Shown here: in pieces, positions 50,201 to 61,676 of the stretch | How positions within the stretch are numbered: the first letter of the stretch is position 1 | Layout of the letters: each line of letters opens with the position of its first letter | Assembly: GCA_002105175.1 (NCBI GenBank) | Contig: MCGE01000022.1 | Span: 581,781 to 645,780, forward strand | DNA from: Absidia repens | Taxonomy: Eukaryota; Mucoromycota; Mucoromycetes; Mucorales; Cunninghamellaceae | Direction: 5' to 3' | DNA length: 64,000 bases | Position numbers and translations under genes: made by a program | The notes under the pieces: model-generated | What the model was told of the DNA's origin: nothing | Database searches by the model: none | What the model saw: the letters and a program-made list of their open reading frames with translations, nothing else

Positions 50201-51175
50201 TTGCTTGTTGTTGTTCCACCTATACGTAAGCGAGAAAGACAGGATAAAGAAGATGAGTTTCGTTGATTATATAGAAAAACATTCGTTCGCGTTCGTAGTG
50301 CTCACCTGTTTTTCGAGCACCTTGACACAATCCTCAAGGTGATGTATGCGACTTGTCCATTCTGATTGCTTCGTTTGTAGCTCCATGGTTGCTTTCTCCC
50401 GACCACTTTGCTCCGATATGATGTCGCTTGATAATCTAGAGTTTTTGGATTCTAATTCGTCCATTTTAAGTCGTAACCGTTCCTATGTAGCAAGACAAAG
50501 ACACAGATTGAGTGAGATAGTTATGATGCATTTCACGCTTTTAATCTTACCGTTACACTTGAATGATCACTCTTGATTAATGCTAGTGAATTCATGGCGT
50601 CTTGTGCTTGTTTGTGGTGATAAATGGCCCTTGCTTCGGCTTCCTAGAAAAAAAAACACCCCCACCCAGCAATAACACATATGTATATGAATTTCAACAT
50701 CTGTGTGCACCATGGTCCTTCCAATGTCTTCTCTGTTACCTTTTTATCTGAGGAGAGTTGAGAAATAATGTCGTCGTAGTCTGAGAATTTTGTCTTGTAT
50801 TCAATATGAAGAGCTTCGTTTCGAGTTTGGGCGTTTTTGTATGCATTTTCCAACTTCAGAGTGAGTGCCTTTAACTGTTGTATCTCATCTAACCACATCC
50901 ACCCAACGTCATACACAGAAGAAAGTCAGTTTCGCGCCGTTTATTGTCATCTTTTTGTTTTGTTTTACCTTCACGTTTGTTGACAGGTAGGGTAGGTAAT
51001 GATTGTTCACTGCTGTCGTCGACTTGAATACGAGATATTGACTCCCGTGTGATTTTAGGCCGCTTGTGTTGAGGCTTGATTGATATCGATGGTAAAAATA
51101 AAATATTCCGTTAGTTTGTGCTTTATCCTTTCAATGCATATACAAATATACCTCTTCACCCAATAAAGATCCCAT
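47284..51175 (-). CDS. MAD1: Spindle assembly checkpoint protein Mad1 with acidic C-terminal extension
   Basis: Kinetochore-bound coiled-coil protein that recruits and converts Mad2. Thirteen exons: 51175-51152, 51074-50969, 50888-50740, 50643-50551, 50482-50306, 50219-50069, 49980-49773, 49688-49520, 49436-49308, 49241-48974, 48883-48426, 48362-48073, 47977-47284, in frame for 971 residues. Residues 45-640 are nearly continuous coiled coil. RILSLKSNPAS at about residue 544 fits the Mad2-interaction motif (basic, two aliphatic, five any, Pro; human KVLHMSLNPTS). IPRCTLRNMEKQN and the globular end (MASVFGYRV, IPGFLSAATLDLHDRQ) match the Mad1 C-terminal domain that binds Bub1. The final exon then adds about 230 mostly acidic residues ending in five Asp, which the animal and yeast proteins lack. 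Confidence 0.92.
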
Positions 51176-51433
51176 AGATTGATATTTGTTGTTGAGATAC
51201 TTGTGTCAGAGAAGAAAAAGAAGGTGAGTCCGAAAAAATAAAAATAAAAAAAGTGCAGACAAGAAGGGAAAAAAAAAAAAAAAAAAAACCTCCCCATTGA
51301 AACGCCGATGCCTGATTGAGGCTTCAGCAAAACTGTTATAGGAAATCCATTATTAAAGGAACTGTTTATTGTGCTATATTAAAAAGGGCTCATGATCATA
51401 TTAGAGCAAGTGTGGAATGACACTGTATTGATT

Positions 51434-53056
51434 TTAGACCCAAATGAGATGAATGACGAATGTCAGTAAAAGCAAAAAGGAAGAAGTAGTGATGGTCGTG
51501 CTGCCCATGTTGAAGGTAGCTTGTTGTAAACTATCCATATCAGGCTTAATAGAGCTGCAAGTGTCGAGATCGTTGCGCTTAGGAGACGCTGGTTCAGCAA
51601 ATCCATTAAAATCACAGGTAGCCGATTTATCATTTTTGTTTTGGGTCATGTATAGATTATAAAGCCAGCTGAGTTTTTCCTCCGGGCTACAAAAGGAAAA
51701 TGCGCCATATTTTCCACTTTCTCCTTCCCCGCTAATATCTTTACAGCTGACCAATCCGCACATTGTATCCAACTGTGTCCCCAATGACGAATTACTTGAC
51801 GACTGGAACACTGCATCGGATGAAACACAACTCAGATTATCCTTCATACAACGACAAGCACCTTCTGATGGCGTTGGTGGTAATTCAGTAGACGCTTTCC
51901 AATTCTCTGTTTGTGCTGGACATGTTGGCGGTGCCATTTCTTGATGCTGATAATCGTCCATCTTGACTCCCTTTGGATTGGCGTTCTTCAGCACCTTCTT
52001 CAAATTATGATAGTCGGTTAATGGTTGCACCTGGGCATTAGAGATCTTCACCAATCCATACTCGTTATTTTCCTGAGTCCATTCGTACACTATTCCACCC
52101 GACCAAGTCGGCGTCATTTGGTTGCCGTACACTGCTTCGACTTCACCAAACACTCGTGGCCTTACAAGATTGCATCCATACTCTGACAAAAACACTGGCT
52201 TTCCATAGGTTTCGAATTCCCGTGTACGCTCAGCATAGCCTGATTTCTCGAAACTGGAACCACCACACCATTCATACAAGTTGATCCCAAAGAAATCAGC
52301 ATGACTATTCTCATCGTCACCACATATAAAATAGTCCTTGATGCTGTCGCGGATATACTCATCATCATTGCTGGCATAACCTACTGGAATGGCCCGACCT
52401 CCACTCTGGTGCAAATAGGACTTGATATCTCGGATCACGGCTTTGACGAAGGACGAAGCGGGGGTGTTGGTCTTATCATTGGTCACTTCATTCCCAGCAA
52501 GAAAAGCAAGCACATGTGGGTATTTAGCAAAGTTGGCGACGGTGTCTCGGTAGGCTTTATACAAGGTCACATCGTATTCGGGGTTCTTGCGGTTAATGGA
52601 ATAGGTTGGCGTGGCTATATCAAGGACAAGGTACATGCCATTATCAGCAAAGGATTTCATGCATGAATCATGGTTTTTGGCTGGATCGACTTCATACACT
52701 CGGACCACATTGGCTCCAAGATCCTTCATCAAGGGTGCATCTCGGGCACATGCTTCGGCATCTGCAAGTGGATCACTGATTGTCTGGCTATGTCCTCTTG
52801 GCTGGTATGCGATTCTTTTATTTTATGTGTGCGTATCAGGTGTTAGATATGTGATGTGTTGTAGTTTAGCTTAGGTTAGTTTAATTTAGTTTGTATAAGT
52901 GATTATTTTTTATAATATACTTTACCCTTTAATAAAAAATTGATCTTTTGTGACTGAATCAAAAAATTTTTGACCTTTGATGACAATTGGATTTAATGCA
53001 GCGATGAATGACGCATTGACCAAGAGGATGAAAAGCAGGCATAGATGGTTATACAT
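51434..53056 (-). CDS. GPI-anchored beta-1,3-glucanosyltransferase (GH72, Gas/Gel/Phr) with X8 domain
   Basis: Cell-wall enzyme that cuts and re-ligates beta-1,3-glucan chains. Two exons, 53056-52926 and 52814-51434, give 503 residues. Signal peptide (residues 1-20) is followed by LNPIVIKGQKFF and the GH72 opening IAYQPRGHSQTISDPLADA, formed across the intron. The catalytic pair is Glu153 in AGNEV (acid/base) and Glu255 in SEYGC (nucleophile). After SGGIVYEW comes a Cys-rich X8/CBM43 module (CRCMKDNLSCVSS, MCGLVSC, SGKYGAFSFCSPEEKLS, LYNLYMT), so it belongs to the GH72+ subfamily. A Ser-rich stretch and a C-terminal hydrophobic segment (FLLLLTFVIHLIWV) indicate a GPI anchor. Confidence 0.95.
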
Positions 53057-54640
53057 AATATTTTAAAAAATATATGATATGATATGGCGGTAATAAAAAA
53101 GGCACAATGCGATACTGCTGGATCCGGGGAATGGGAAAAAGGAGGAGGATAGTAAAGAAGAAAAGAAAGAGAAAAGACAAAAGGAAAATACATATGTCAT
53201 GATCGTATCAAGAAATACAATTCATTATTATTTTTATTAAAGCATTTTTTCCACTATATTGAGTTTGTTAGTGTGAAAATGTCTAAAAAACAGCGATTTC
53301 GCTACAGTAGTTAGTTGATAGAGGGGGAATATAAAATGAAATGCCCATATTTTTTCCTTAATTTAGGTTACTAAATGTGGATAGGAATGTGCGGCATAAA
53401 AAAACACAAGGTAGTATGATAGTAACAAGGGCATGATAGAAACGGAACACCTTTTTTTTCCAAAACATATGAAGTCATGGTCCCCGTTTTTATATTTTGT
53501 TTCTCAATTCATTCTTCCATGAAAAAGCACATATGATAATATCATGCAAACATTTTGGCTTGTTTCGTTTTGTAGCGTACTGTACAGCTTCTTTATAACA
53601 CTTTTATAGGACGCATGATTCTTAAATTTTTTTTAATCAGCACTCATTTCTTCCTGCCTTTCTTTTTGAACGTCCAGTCAAGCAAATGAGATCACTTGAG
53701 ATCCTCGGAGGTATAAATCGAAACCAAAAAAAAATCGGGTTTGGTTGAAAACTGTCGATACCATAATCATTTGCCCGATCAGTTTACTTTTTTTGAAAAA
53801 AAAAGTTCCTATTATTTACCCTTTACTATCTATAGTTGATAATTTTAGGAGAATGCAATCAATATCGTCATGCTTTCATATTGCACCATGGATGACAGGA
53901 AATGGGTGTCAATATTTCAACATAATTTACACTCCGATCGACCGCCGGGAGAGAACTTAAAAAAAAATTATGCCTCAAATACATATGCTTGATAAATCAA
54001 ACATCAAGTATTTAATGATTATTTAGAAAATTACACAGGTTCGATATAAAGTTGAATTATGACGAAGCTTCTTTTTATGGAAAGTACCTTGATGATGATG
54101 ATGCTGATGGTGGTGGTGATGGTCATCGGTTCTCCTCACATTGTCGAAAATAAACGAAGAAGAAAAAAAACCATCCTAGCCCCTTTTAAGATTTCATGCG
54201 AATACTCACTGGGAAAAATGAAATATATCGAAGGTATTTTTACTGTACGATTTAAACTTTTTTCCCTTATCTATTTGATCGGTTCTTGTTGGTATCATAA
54301 AAAAAAAAAAAATAGAAAAGAGCGTATAGATCGGTTGGATGTTATAGTCCACTAAACATACTATCGCATTAATACAAAATTATCCTCAATTCTATTACAT
54401 GAGAGCGACCTGTGATGTGTTCTGCTTTAATTTAAATAAGGATAGGTACAAAAATAGAAATTCAGGTACACATTTGAAATCCCGCTTCGAGTATAAAAGT
54501 TGCTTCTGGACCTGACCTTTCGTTATTATTTTTATTTTTTAGAAGCTAGGACAGACACCATCATATTTATTATCTTTTTATAAATACTTTTATCATAAAT
54601 ATAGACAATTAGATTATCTGTTGTAACTGAAAAAACAATT
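53057..54640. other. 1.6-kb intergenic between divergent GH72 and glutamate-kinase genes
   Basis: Bidirectional promoter region, AT-rich. A TATAAAAG box at 54492 follows GAAATCCCGCTTCGAG, related to the box that begins the dispersed repeats. A frame of 98 codons at 54059-54355 has no support. No gene seen. Confidence 0.5.
54492..54499 (+). promoter_or_regulatory. TATA box of the glutamate 5-kinase gene
   Basis: TATAAAAG about 150 bp before the ATG at 54641, directly after an AAATCCCGC motif. Confidence 0.45.
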
Positions 54641-56230
54641 ATGATTTACAAAAACCTTCAAAACACACACAGACCAACGAAATCGTCACTCACCATCGTT
54701 ATTAAAGTTGGAACCTCCAGTATTTGTGATGAAAAAACACACTATCCTCTCCTTGGGAATTTATCACGCATTGTAGAAACCATCATTCTTTTGAAAGAAC
54801 AAAATCATCGAGTTGTGTTGGTGACAAGTGCTGCCGTAGGTACTGGACTACGGCGTTTGAATTTACAGGAAAAACCAAAACGTCAAGCTCTCGTTCAGGT
54901 ACGTATGTATTATGCCCTATTTTTATTTATTCACTTTCTTTTTTTTTTTTAAAAAATAATAATTATAGGCTATTGCTGCAGTTGGACAAGTGCGTCTGAT
55001 GAGTATGTATGATGACCTATTTGGACGATTCAATCAAACCGTTGCCCAGCTTCTTTTGACCAAGAATGATTTGTCCCAAAGGTCACAATACTTAAATGCC
55101 GTCAATTGCATTGAAGAATTATTGGATATGGGTGTTGTTCCTATTGTCAATGAAAATGATACTATCTCTTACTCGGTAAAAAATAAAACAAAACCCCGAC
55201 TCTGGGAGTTTGTCAACTTTTTTTTTTTTTTTTTTTACTGATTAATGAATTTTTGCGGATGAAATAGGAAATCAAATTTGGTGACAACGATACACTTTCG
55301 GCTATTACTGCAGGAATGGTCAAAGCGGACTATTTATTTTTGTTGACTGATGTCGATTGTCTTTACACTGATAACCCTCGCACGAACCCATCAGCACGGC
55401 CCATTATCATGTGTGATGACATGCAGCAACTAAAATCGACCATCACCGTGACCTCCCCAGGCTCATCTCTTGGCACAGGTGGGATGGTGACAAAACTTGT
55501 CGCAGCAGATCTCGCTACAGCAGCTGGGGTGATCACTGTAATTACACGGGGAGCTGTACCAGAAAATATATTACCCATCATCGAATCCGACGATATTCAC
55601 ACCGCCCCACTCCACACTCGGTTTTTAGCAAAACGACAGCCACTGGTGGACCGCACATGGTGGATTTTACATGGACTACACACAGCAGGCACACTGGTGG
55701 TGGATCACGCTCTTGCCAAATCCATGCTTACTGCGCATTTGGATGATATTAACGAGGAATCGTCTCCGTCTCCTTCCTTTCCATCTGCGCAGTCTTGCTC
55801 CTCTGATTCATCGGACGATCGACAATGTGATAACAGCGACGGTCCTTCGTCCCCTATATCTCCATCAGCTACGCCTTCTATCAACAAGGCGTCTGAACTG
55901 ACTGCAACTGGAAAAGAAGAAAGAGAGGATGATGAGCGCCATTATCCTTTTTTATCCAGGCAAGGGATATCCAACACGTCAATTTTTGCTCAGTCTGTGA
56001 TTCATGTGGAAGGCAATTTTGTGGAACATCAAGCTGTTCAGGTGGTTATTCAACGCCCACTTGAAAATGGCATCATGGATCAAGTCGCTATTGCCAAAGG
56101 TATGGTTAATTTCTCCAGCGCAGAAATCATTCGTATTATGCGAGCTCGGCAGAAAAACAAAATCGATGATTTGGGCTTTGACCACCATCCTTGTATCATT
56201 GACAAGGAAAACATGGCTGTTTCCTCTTAG
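54641..56230 (+). CDS. PRO1: Glutamate 5-kinase (first step of proline synthesis)
   Basis: Phosphorylates L-glutamate at the gamma-carboxyl with ATP; the product goes to gamma-glutamyl phosphate reductase. Three exons, 54641-54898, 54969-55175 and 55268-56230, encode 475 residues. The amino-acid-kinase domain has [73 protein letters not shown] and [16 protein letters not shown], the glutamate-site and ATP-site motifs. A C-terminal PUA domain (residues about 315-450) is split by a Ser/Asp-rich low-complexity insertion near residues 345-400. AATAAA near 56262 follows the stop. The upstream region holds a TATA box. Confidence 0.95.
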
Positions 56231-56420
56231 ATTTCTGTTCAATATTTTTTTTTATTTAAATAATAAATCTCTCTGCCCGCTCTACTGGAGATTTTTGGAA
56301 TCGTATCAGCTTTTTTTTTTATGTATATGTGAATAAGAAAACAGGGCAAACCGGTTCACACTCCGAAGGACTGAATTGCTATTTTTATTCCGACTTCTGT
56401 TTTTTTTTCTTTCTTTCTCT

Positions 56421-56462
<42 letters not shown>

Positions 56463-57857
56463 CAAGACATCATGGAAACCTCAATGAGGTGATGGTCAAC
56501 TTCAGTTAGTGTTAGGATTAGTTTAGAAGCGTTTACAGATAAGGGATTACAAAATGCATGGGGAAACCCTTTCATTTTGATTCAGGATTTGGGACCACCA
56601 TTAAATGGCTTTATGGTGAACATTGTTGTTATGGAACCTACTTTGAATTAGAGTAGTATTGTTTGTTATTATATATATCTATGCCTCAATAAAATATGTT
56701 TTATTACTCTTTTACAACTAGCATCACTTATATGTTTAAGAATCATGTCCCTAATGCCCCTAATGTGCTATATCTTTGCTTTGTAGGAAAAAAAAATTAA
56801 CAAACTGTCGTATGCGTATGCTTGTGCTTGTGTCTGTGCATGCGAGTGTACAAAAAAAAAAAAAATATCTGGGCGACTGTTAATAGTAGTCTCATTCGCC
56901 GACTTCCTAATGGAATATATCTGTGCTTGTAGAAAAAGAAACTGGTGTTTCCGTGTGCGTGAGTTTATGAGGACGCGGGTATGTGGTGGTGCGTGTATGT
57001 GTATATGCATGCGTGAAATTGTGAGGACGCAATATGTGGATGTGTGTATATGTATATACGTATGCGTGTGTTTTTGTGTATGTGCAAAAAAAGAGGGGCT
57101 CTTATTAAGTGATTTCGCCCACCCGTCATCCCCCAGTTGAGTACTAGGCGACCTTGACGGAGTTGAACGCTATGGCTACTGAAGAAAAGGAGACCGGAGA
57201 AAAACATATCAGTGGGTTGAAAAACTTTGTGCATCATGGGCAAAGGAATTATATAAAGTGAATCCCTTCCAGTAAAAAAAAAAAAAAAAAAAGAAACAAA
57301 TTGACTCAAGACTGGCACGCCAGGCAAGGAAAAAAAGGAGGATCCAATTATGTAACTTTTTTTTTTTGGAGGAGGGGGGGGGGAGAAACGATTGAAATTC
57401 GCCCTTACCCTATAACTAAACCCCATCCAAACGTCACCCGCGCCTGTCGGTTGTATTTTGATTTTCCCCTCGACTTCGCCAATTGGCCAAAGTTGCTCGA
57501 GTACATAGGACATGACTGACGTTGTTTTTCACCCATCCCAAGAAATCCTCATTTCTCCAAACCCATACGAAGGCAAGTCCCTTTTCCTTCCACACATAAC
57601 CATTAGTTATTCAAATAAAAGCAAGACAATCAAGAGTACAATAAAACATTTATTAAATAGGCAATACAAGTATACAAGTGTAAAATAAACAAATAAATAA
57701 ATAAATAACTATAAAAACATCGATCATCCATTGTCTCCAGAAGAAAAAAATACGAGACTACTACACTAAATATCTATACTACAAATGGGTACCGAAAAAA
57801 AAGCAAAAAACAAAAAAAAAATCAAGTATTCATAACTTGGTGAAACCGTGTCAAGAC
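56231..57857. other. 1.6-kb intergenic between convergent genes
   Basis: Holds repeat copy R7, GT/TATG-rich low-complexity sequence at about 56815-57090, a short A-run at 57274-57291, and the 3' flank of the zinc-cluster gene. Predicted peptides rich in His, Ile and Tyr here are repeat translations. Confidence 0.55.
56395..56705 (+). repeat. Dispersed repeat family, copy R7 (forward)
   Basis: Long C/T then T-only tract (56399-56462), CTCAATGAGGTGATGG, TTAGGATTAGTTTAGAAGCG, ATGCATGGGGAAACCCTTTC (hairpin 56560-56569), GACCACCATTAAATGG and CAATAAAATATG near 56692. No CACGTG box is visible upstream of the tract. Confidence 0.8.
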
Positions 57858-60800
57858 CTAATAATAGCCAAACCCATGACCATCCTGCTGTTCCTTCAAT
57901 TTTTGGTCAGATCCATTGCCATACATTTCCATACCCAAGAAAGGAATACTTGATGTGGGTGTTGCAGAGGGTCCGAAAGAAGAGGAAGGTGCTACGGTTG
58001 ATGATGATGCATGTGAATGTGATGTGATATTTGGATGGTGATGTAGTTGCGTAGCTGATGACGAGGTTGATGGTAATGGTATTGGTGGTGGTGGCGGTGG
58101 TGTGGATGATGATACTGAGCATGATGAGGTGGATGCACGGTTATGTGGATGATGAGAATGTGATTGATGTTGTTGTTGGGGATAATTCGGATAATGTTGA
58201 TGCTGATGATGCTGTATCATAGAAGGTGATATGTTGAGCGATGGTGGTGATGGCGTGGTATTGCCATGCTCTGATGGCCAGTTTGGTCCAAGACGATGCT
58301 GATGTTGCTGCTGCTGCTGCTGCTGCTGTTGATGGTGGTTATGATGATGATGGAATAACTGGTAGCTCGGATACCCAAGATTCACGTCTGACGATATCAG
58401 TGTGGAAGGCGGTCCTGATGATGTTGGTGTTGATATTGATGCCGTCATTGGTGTTGGTGTCTTTCCGTGAGCGGTGATTGGAGTAGATGTTGTATTACCA
58501 TTACCACGATTTACTTGATAATAGAACGGTGTCCGTTGAACAGTAGTCGGCGAAGAAGCTAATGTTTGAGTACGTTGTTCCTGTTCATCCTGTTGATGTT
58601 GATACTGTGCTGACGCTGTCATAGGTTGTAAATCTGTCAATGTGGGTGTATATAAAAAGTCAGAGAATGGTAAATCGGACGTCGTTACATTACACATGGA
58701 ATGCGTCTTGTGAAGATCAAATGGTGAAGTGCCTGTTGCTACGTCCATTACCGAGTTGCTAGAAGACCCATACATATGCATCATGAGTGTCGTGGGTTGC
58801 TGAAGTGAAGTAGGAGTCGAGTATTGAGGTTCGGCGAATTGTGTGCTGGCATTGGCTGGTTGGGAGGGTCCCGAAGTTGATGACGATGACGATGATGATG
58901 ATGATGATGCCGGGGTTTCCAGTGATGGTTTGTGAGATTGAGTGGTATGTAACTGTCGATGCTTCCGTGATGTTGTATATGAGGGTGCTGATAGTGAAGA
59001 TGACGGTAGAGGCGGTGATGCGGGCGTAGACATATAATCCACATATTCTCGTTTGATGCCCGTCCGACGACCAGTTTCCAGAACCAGATTTTCCCCCAAA
59101 AATTCCAAAAACATCGATTCAATCCGTTTCACCAAACCAATAACGTGTTTGTGATGGCTTACAGGGGAGTGAGCCAGCATACGAGCCATCCAGGTCAAAT
59201 TTGTTTTCGCGGATTCCACTTCTGCCGGCGATGCATGTGTCAATAAGGTACCATACACCATAAGCACAATCATGAATGTTTCCAAAGAAAAATGACACCA
59301 TAATTGCTCCAATTGCACCCAACATCCAAGTAGTTCGATGATCATTTCAGCACCACGGACACACAGTTCTTTGGCGAGCACATCCACGGCAGTAGGGGAG
59401 TCATCCGAGTTGTCATCCCGAGCCCGAGAGAAGAAGAGACCATAGAGCTGACACATTTGAAAGTTGTACTCAAAGTTCAGTTTGATGCATGCTTGTTCCT
59501 TGAAACTCTTGCTTTTCCAGTTGCGTTTGTGTATATCACCATGCTTGTATTTGAAGTAGCTGGGTAATTGCTGATACCATTCCTTCAGTTCCTTGTCCAA
59601 TGCCGATACTGTGGAAAGAAGAGGTTTTTCTTGAGCAGTTTTGCAGATGATATCCCGGTAAATATGAGTGATGCGGAACCGCTGGATCATAAATTCAACC
59701 CGCCATCGAGTTTCGCCAGTTTCATGAGCTAACACCGTAGGAATACCAACCGTCACCGTGTCAGGAGGAGGTAAGGAGAAAGGTTTGTCAGAATGCACAG
59801 TGCATAAAGTTTCCAAAAAGTTGAGAACGCCATAATATCGCCGATTCCGCTCCAAAGCGACAGGATCAGCTTCCGCAGTGCCAGCCAATTTGGGTACTTC
59901 ACAATGCATTTTGAGATCCAGGCACATTCTGTTTGCAAGCCCAAGGTACATATAAGCTTCGGACTCAGCATGGCTTGAAGGGTCACCAAGAGCGTAAATG
60001 TACATCATCAACAAACTATGCATTGTGTCCACATTTGTCACCATAAACCGGTCCTTGAGTAGTAATTTGGCACGATTGAAGAAAGGCTCACCGACCTGAT
60101 TAGGATCTTGACCAACGAATAAATCATGATAGATTGCACCATGGCGAGCGGTCCAAGCAAAAACAATATTCGCCAGCATTTCGTCCAGCTGACCCTTGCG
60201 ATACCGATCCATAATAGAACCATCCAATTCAGGGCTCGGTAGACAAAGGAAGCATTCGGCATAAATAGACATCATTTTATCCAACGTCGACTTCGGAACA
60301 GTATTGAGATGATGTGTTGTTTGTTGTTGACGATGGTGCTGTTGTTGCTGACTGCTGATAGATTCCCAAGAGCTGTATAAAGGAAAAACCTTGAGACCAG
60401 ATTTCCATAATGGTTTTTTTTTCAAAAGTGTGGTGCGTTGGACAGACGATGGTGGTGGCGGAGATGATGATGATGAGGAGGAGGACGATGATGAGGTAGC
60501 TGTTGTCGTTGGATTGGGAGTACCTGGTAGTGAATTCGATCCAGAAGGTGAGGTCGAGCGAGACTCGATATCGCTAGTGCTAACATCTGCCGATTGCGAA
60601 TCGCCAATTTCGAGTTGTGACATTCCGGATAACAATAGATCATAGAGATCATGGAGAGACACGATGTTTGTATCAATTCGTAAACCTCTTGGTGTGAGTG
60701 ACAGAGACCATCTTGAATTGGCTGCTGATAGTAGACCTTGTAGTGCCTCGTTGTCTTTTTCCATTGCTACTTTGGTAATAGTTCTGCTTGCTGATGCCAT

Positions 60801-61404
60801 CAAAATGTCCTCGTCCATTGGTGCTACTGCTGTTGGTTCTGTTGCTATTGATGCCGTCGTCACTGCTTGGGATGGAGATGTATCTTGTGCTTCTTTCAAA
60901 TCGGATTCCAAGGAGAGTACTCGTTTTTGCAATAGATCGACTGTTTCGTTGATTTTGACGAGGTTGAAAAGGTCAACTTGTGTTGATGAGCCGGTATAGG
61001 AGCAAGTTGCTATTTGGGTAACATGGAATGAGTGAGTATTTTGAATATACATGTCATTTCCGATTGCTTACATTTTGTTTGCTGGCATCTTGTACAAGTA
61101 GGGTGAGCAAAGTTGCAACGAACTAATTGAAGAAATAATTGTATTCCAGTAAGTAATTTGAAAACGTAAAGGAGAGAGCAATGGTTTTTTTTAAATCCTA
61201 TACCTTTTTTTGATCTTTTTCGAGGTAAGACAGTACAAAAAAGGAGAAGGAAAAATAACAGTTAGTATAATATAATAAAGAAGGTATGAAATCCTATCAA
61301 ACTTACCGGCAGCGTTCGCATGCAAGAGTCATGCGAATCTTTTTCGATCCTGAAGACGAGGAGGTAGTTGCACCGGAGAGGTTTTCATCTTTTGTTGTAG
61401 ACAT
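57858..61404 (-). CDS. Zn2Cys6 fungal transcription factor
   Basis: Four exons: 61404-61307, 61214-61204 (11 nt), 61122-61072 and 61009-57858, in frame for 1103 residues. Spliced exons 1-4 give a perfect zinc cluster at residues 29-56, with spacing C-X2-C-X6-C-X6-C-X2-C-X6-C (CERCRSKKVRC, CTRCQQTKSTC). A short coiled coil (LVKINETVDLLQKRVLSLES) for dimerisation follows. Residues 270-670 form the fungal-specific middle homology domain, with landmarks such as PSPELDGSIMDRYRKGQLDE, AYMYLGLANRMCLDLKMHCE, RRYYGVLNFLET and LWCHFSLETFMIVLM. The last 400 residues are Ser/Pro/Gln/His-rich, typical of activation domains. Target genes are unknown. Confidence 0.92.
61204..61214 (-). other. 11-nt microexon of the Zn2Cys6 gene
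   Basis: Exon 2 reads ATCAAAAAAAG between acceptor CGAAAAAG and donor GTATAG. It supplies the Ser-Lys-Lys of the zinc cluster, and only its inclusion keeps the frame and the invariant cysteine spacing. Confidence 0.75.
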
Positions 61405-61676
61405 AATTGAGTAAGAGACTGAACACACACAAGTCCCCACAGAAGTTTGATGTTGCTGGAGATAGTAGAATGCTTTTTATTGGTGGATTTGTATAATGGA
61501 AATAAAAATAGAATAAAAAATAAAAACAAAAAAAAATAGACAAGTATATGAATAAATAGGTGAATGGGAAGAAATATGTACAAAAGAGAGAGGTAGAAAT
61601 GGAAACATTTTTTTCTACCTCAAAAAAAGCGGAGATTGAATGAAGTGCAAATGGTAGACATGCAGTGCCACTTCTA

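Noticed and set aside
54059..54355. 98-codon frame with a Met-rich hydrophobic start
   Set aside because: ATG repeats (GATGATGATG) produce the Met run; no homology or splice continuity, and the rest is Lys-rich AT sequence.
57301..57519. 72-codon plus-strand frame near 57.4 kb
   Set aside because: No domain or codon support; lies in low-complexity intergenic DNA between convergent genes.
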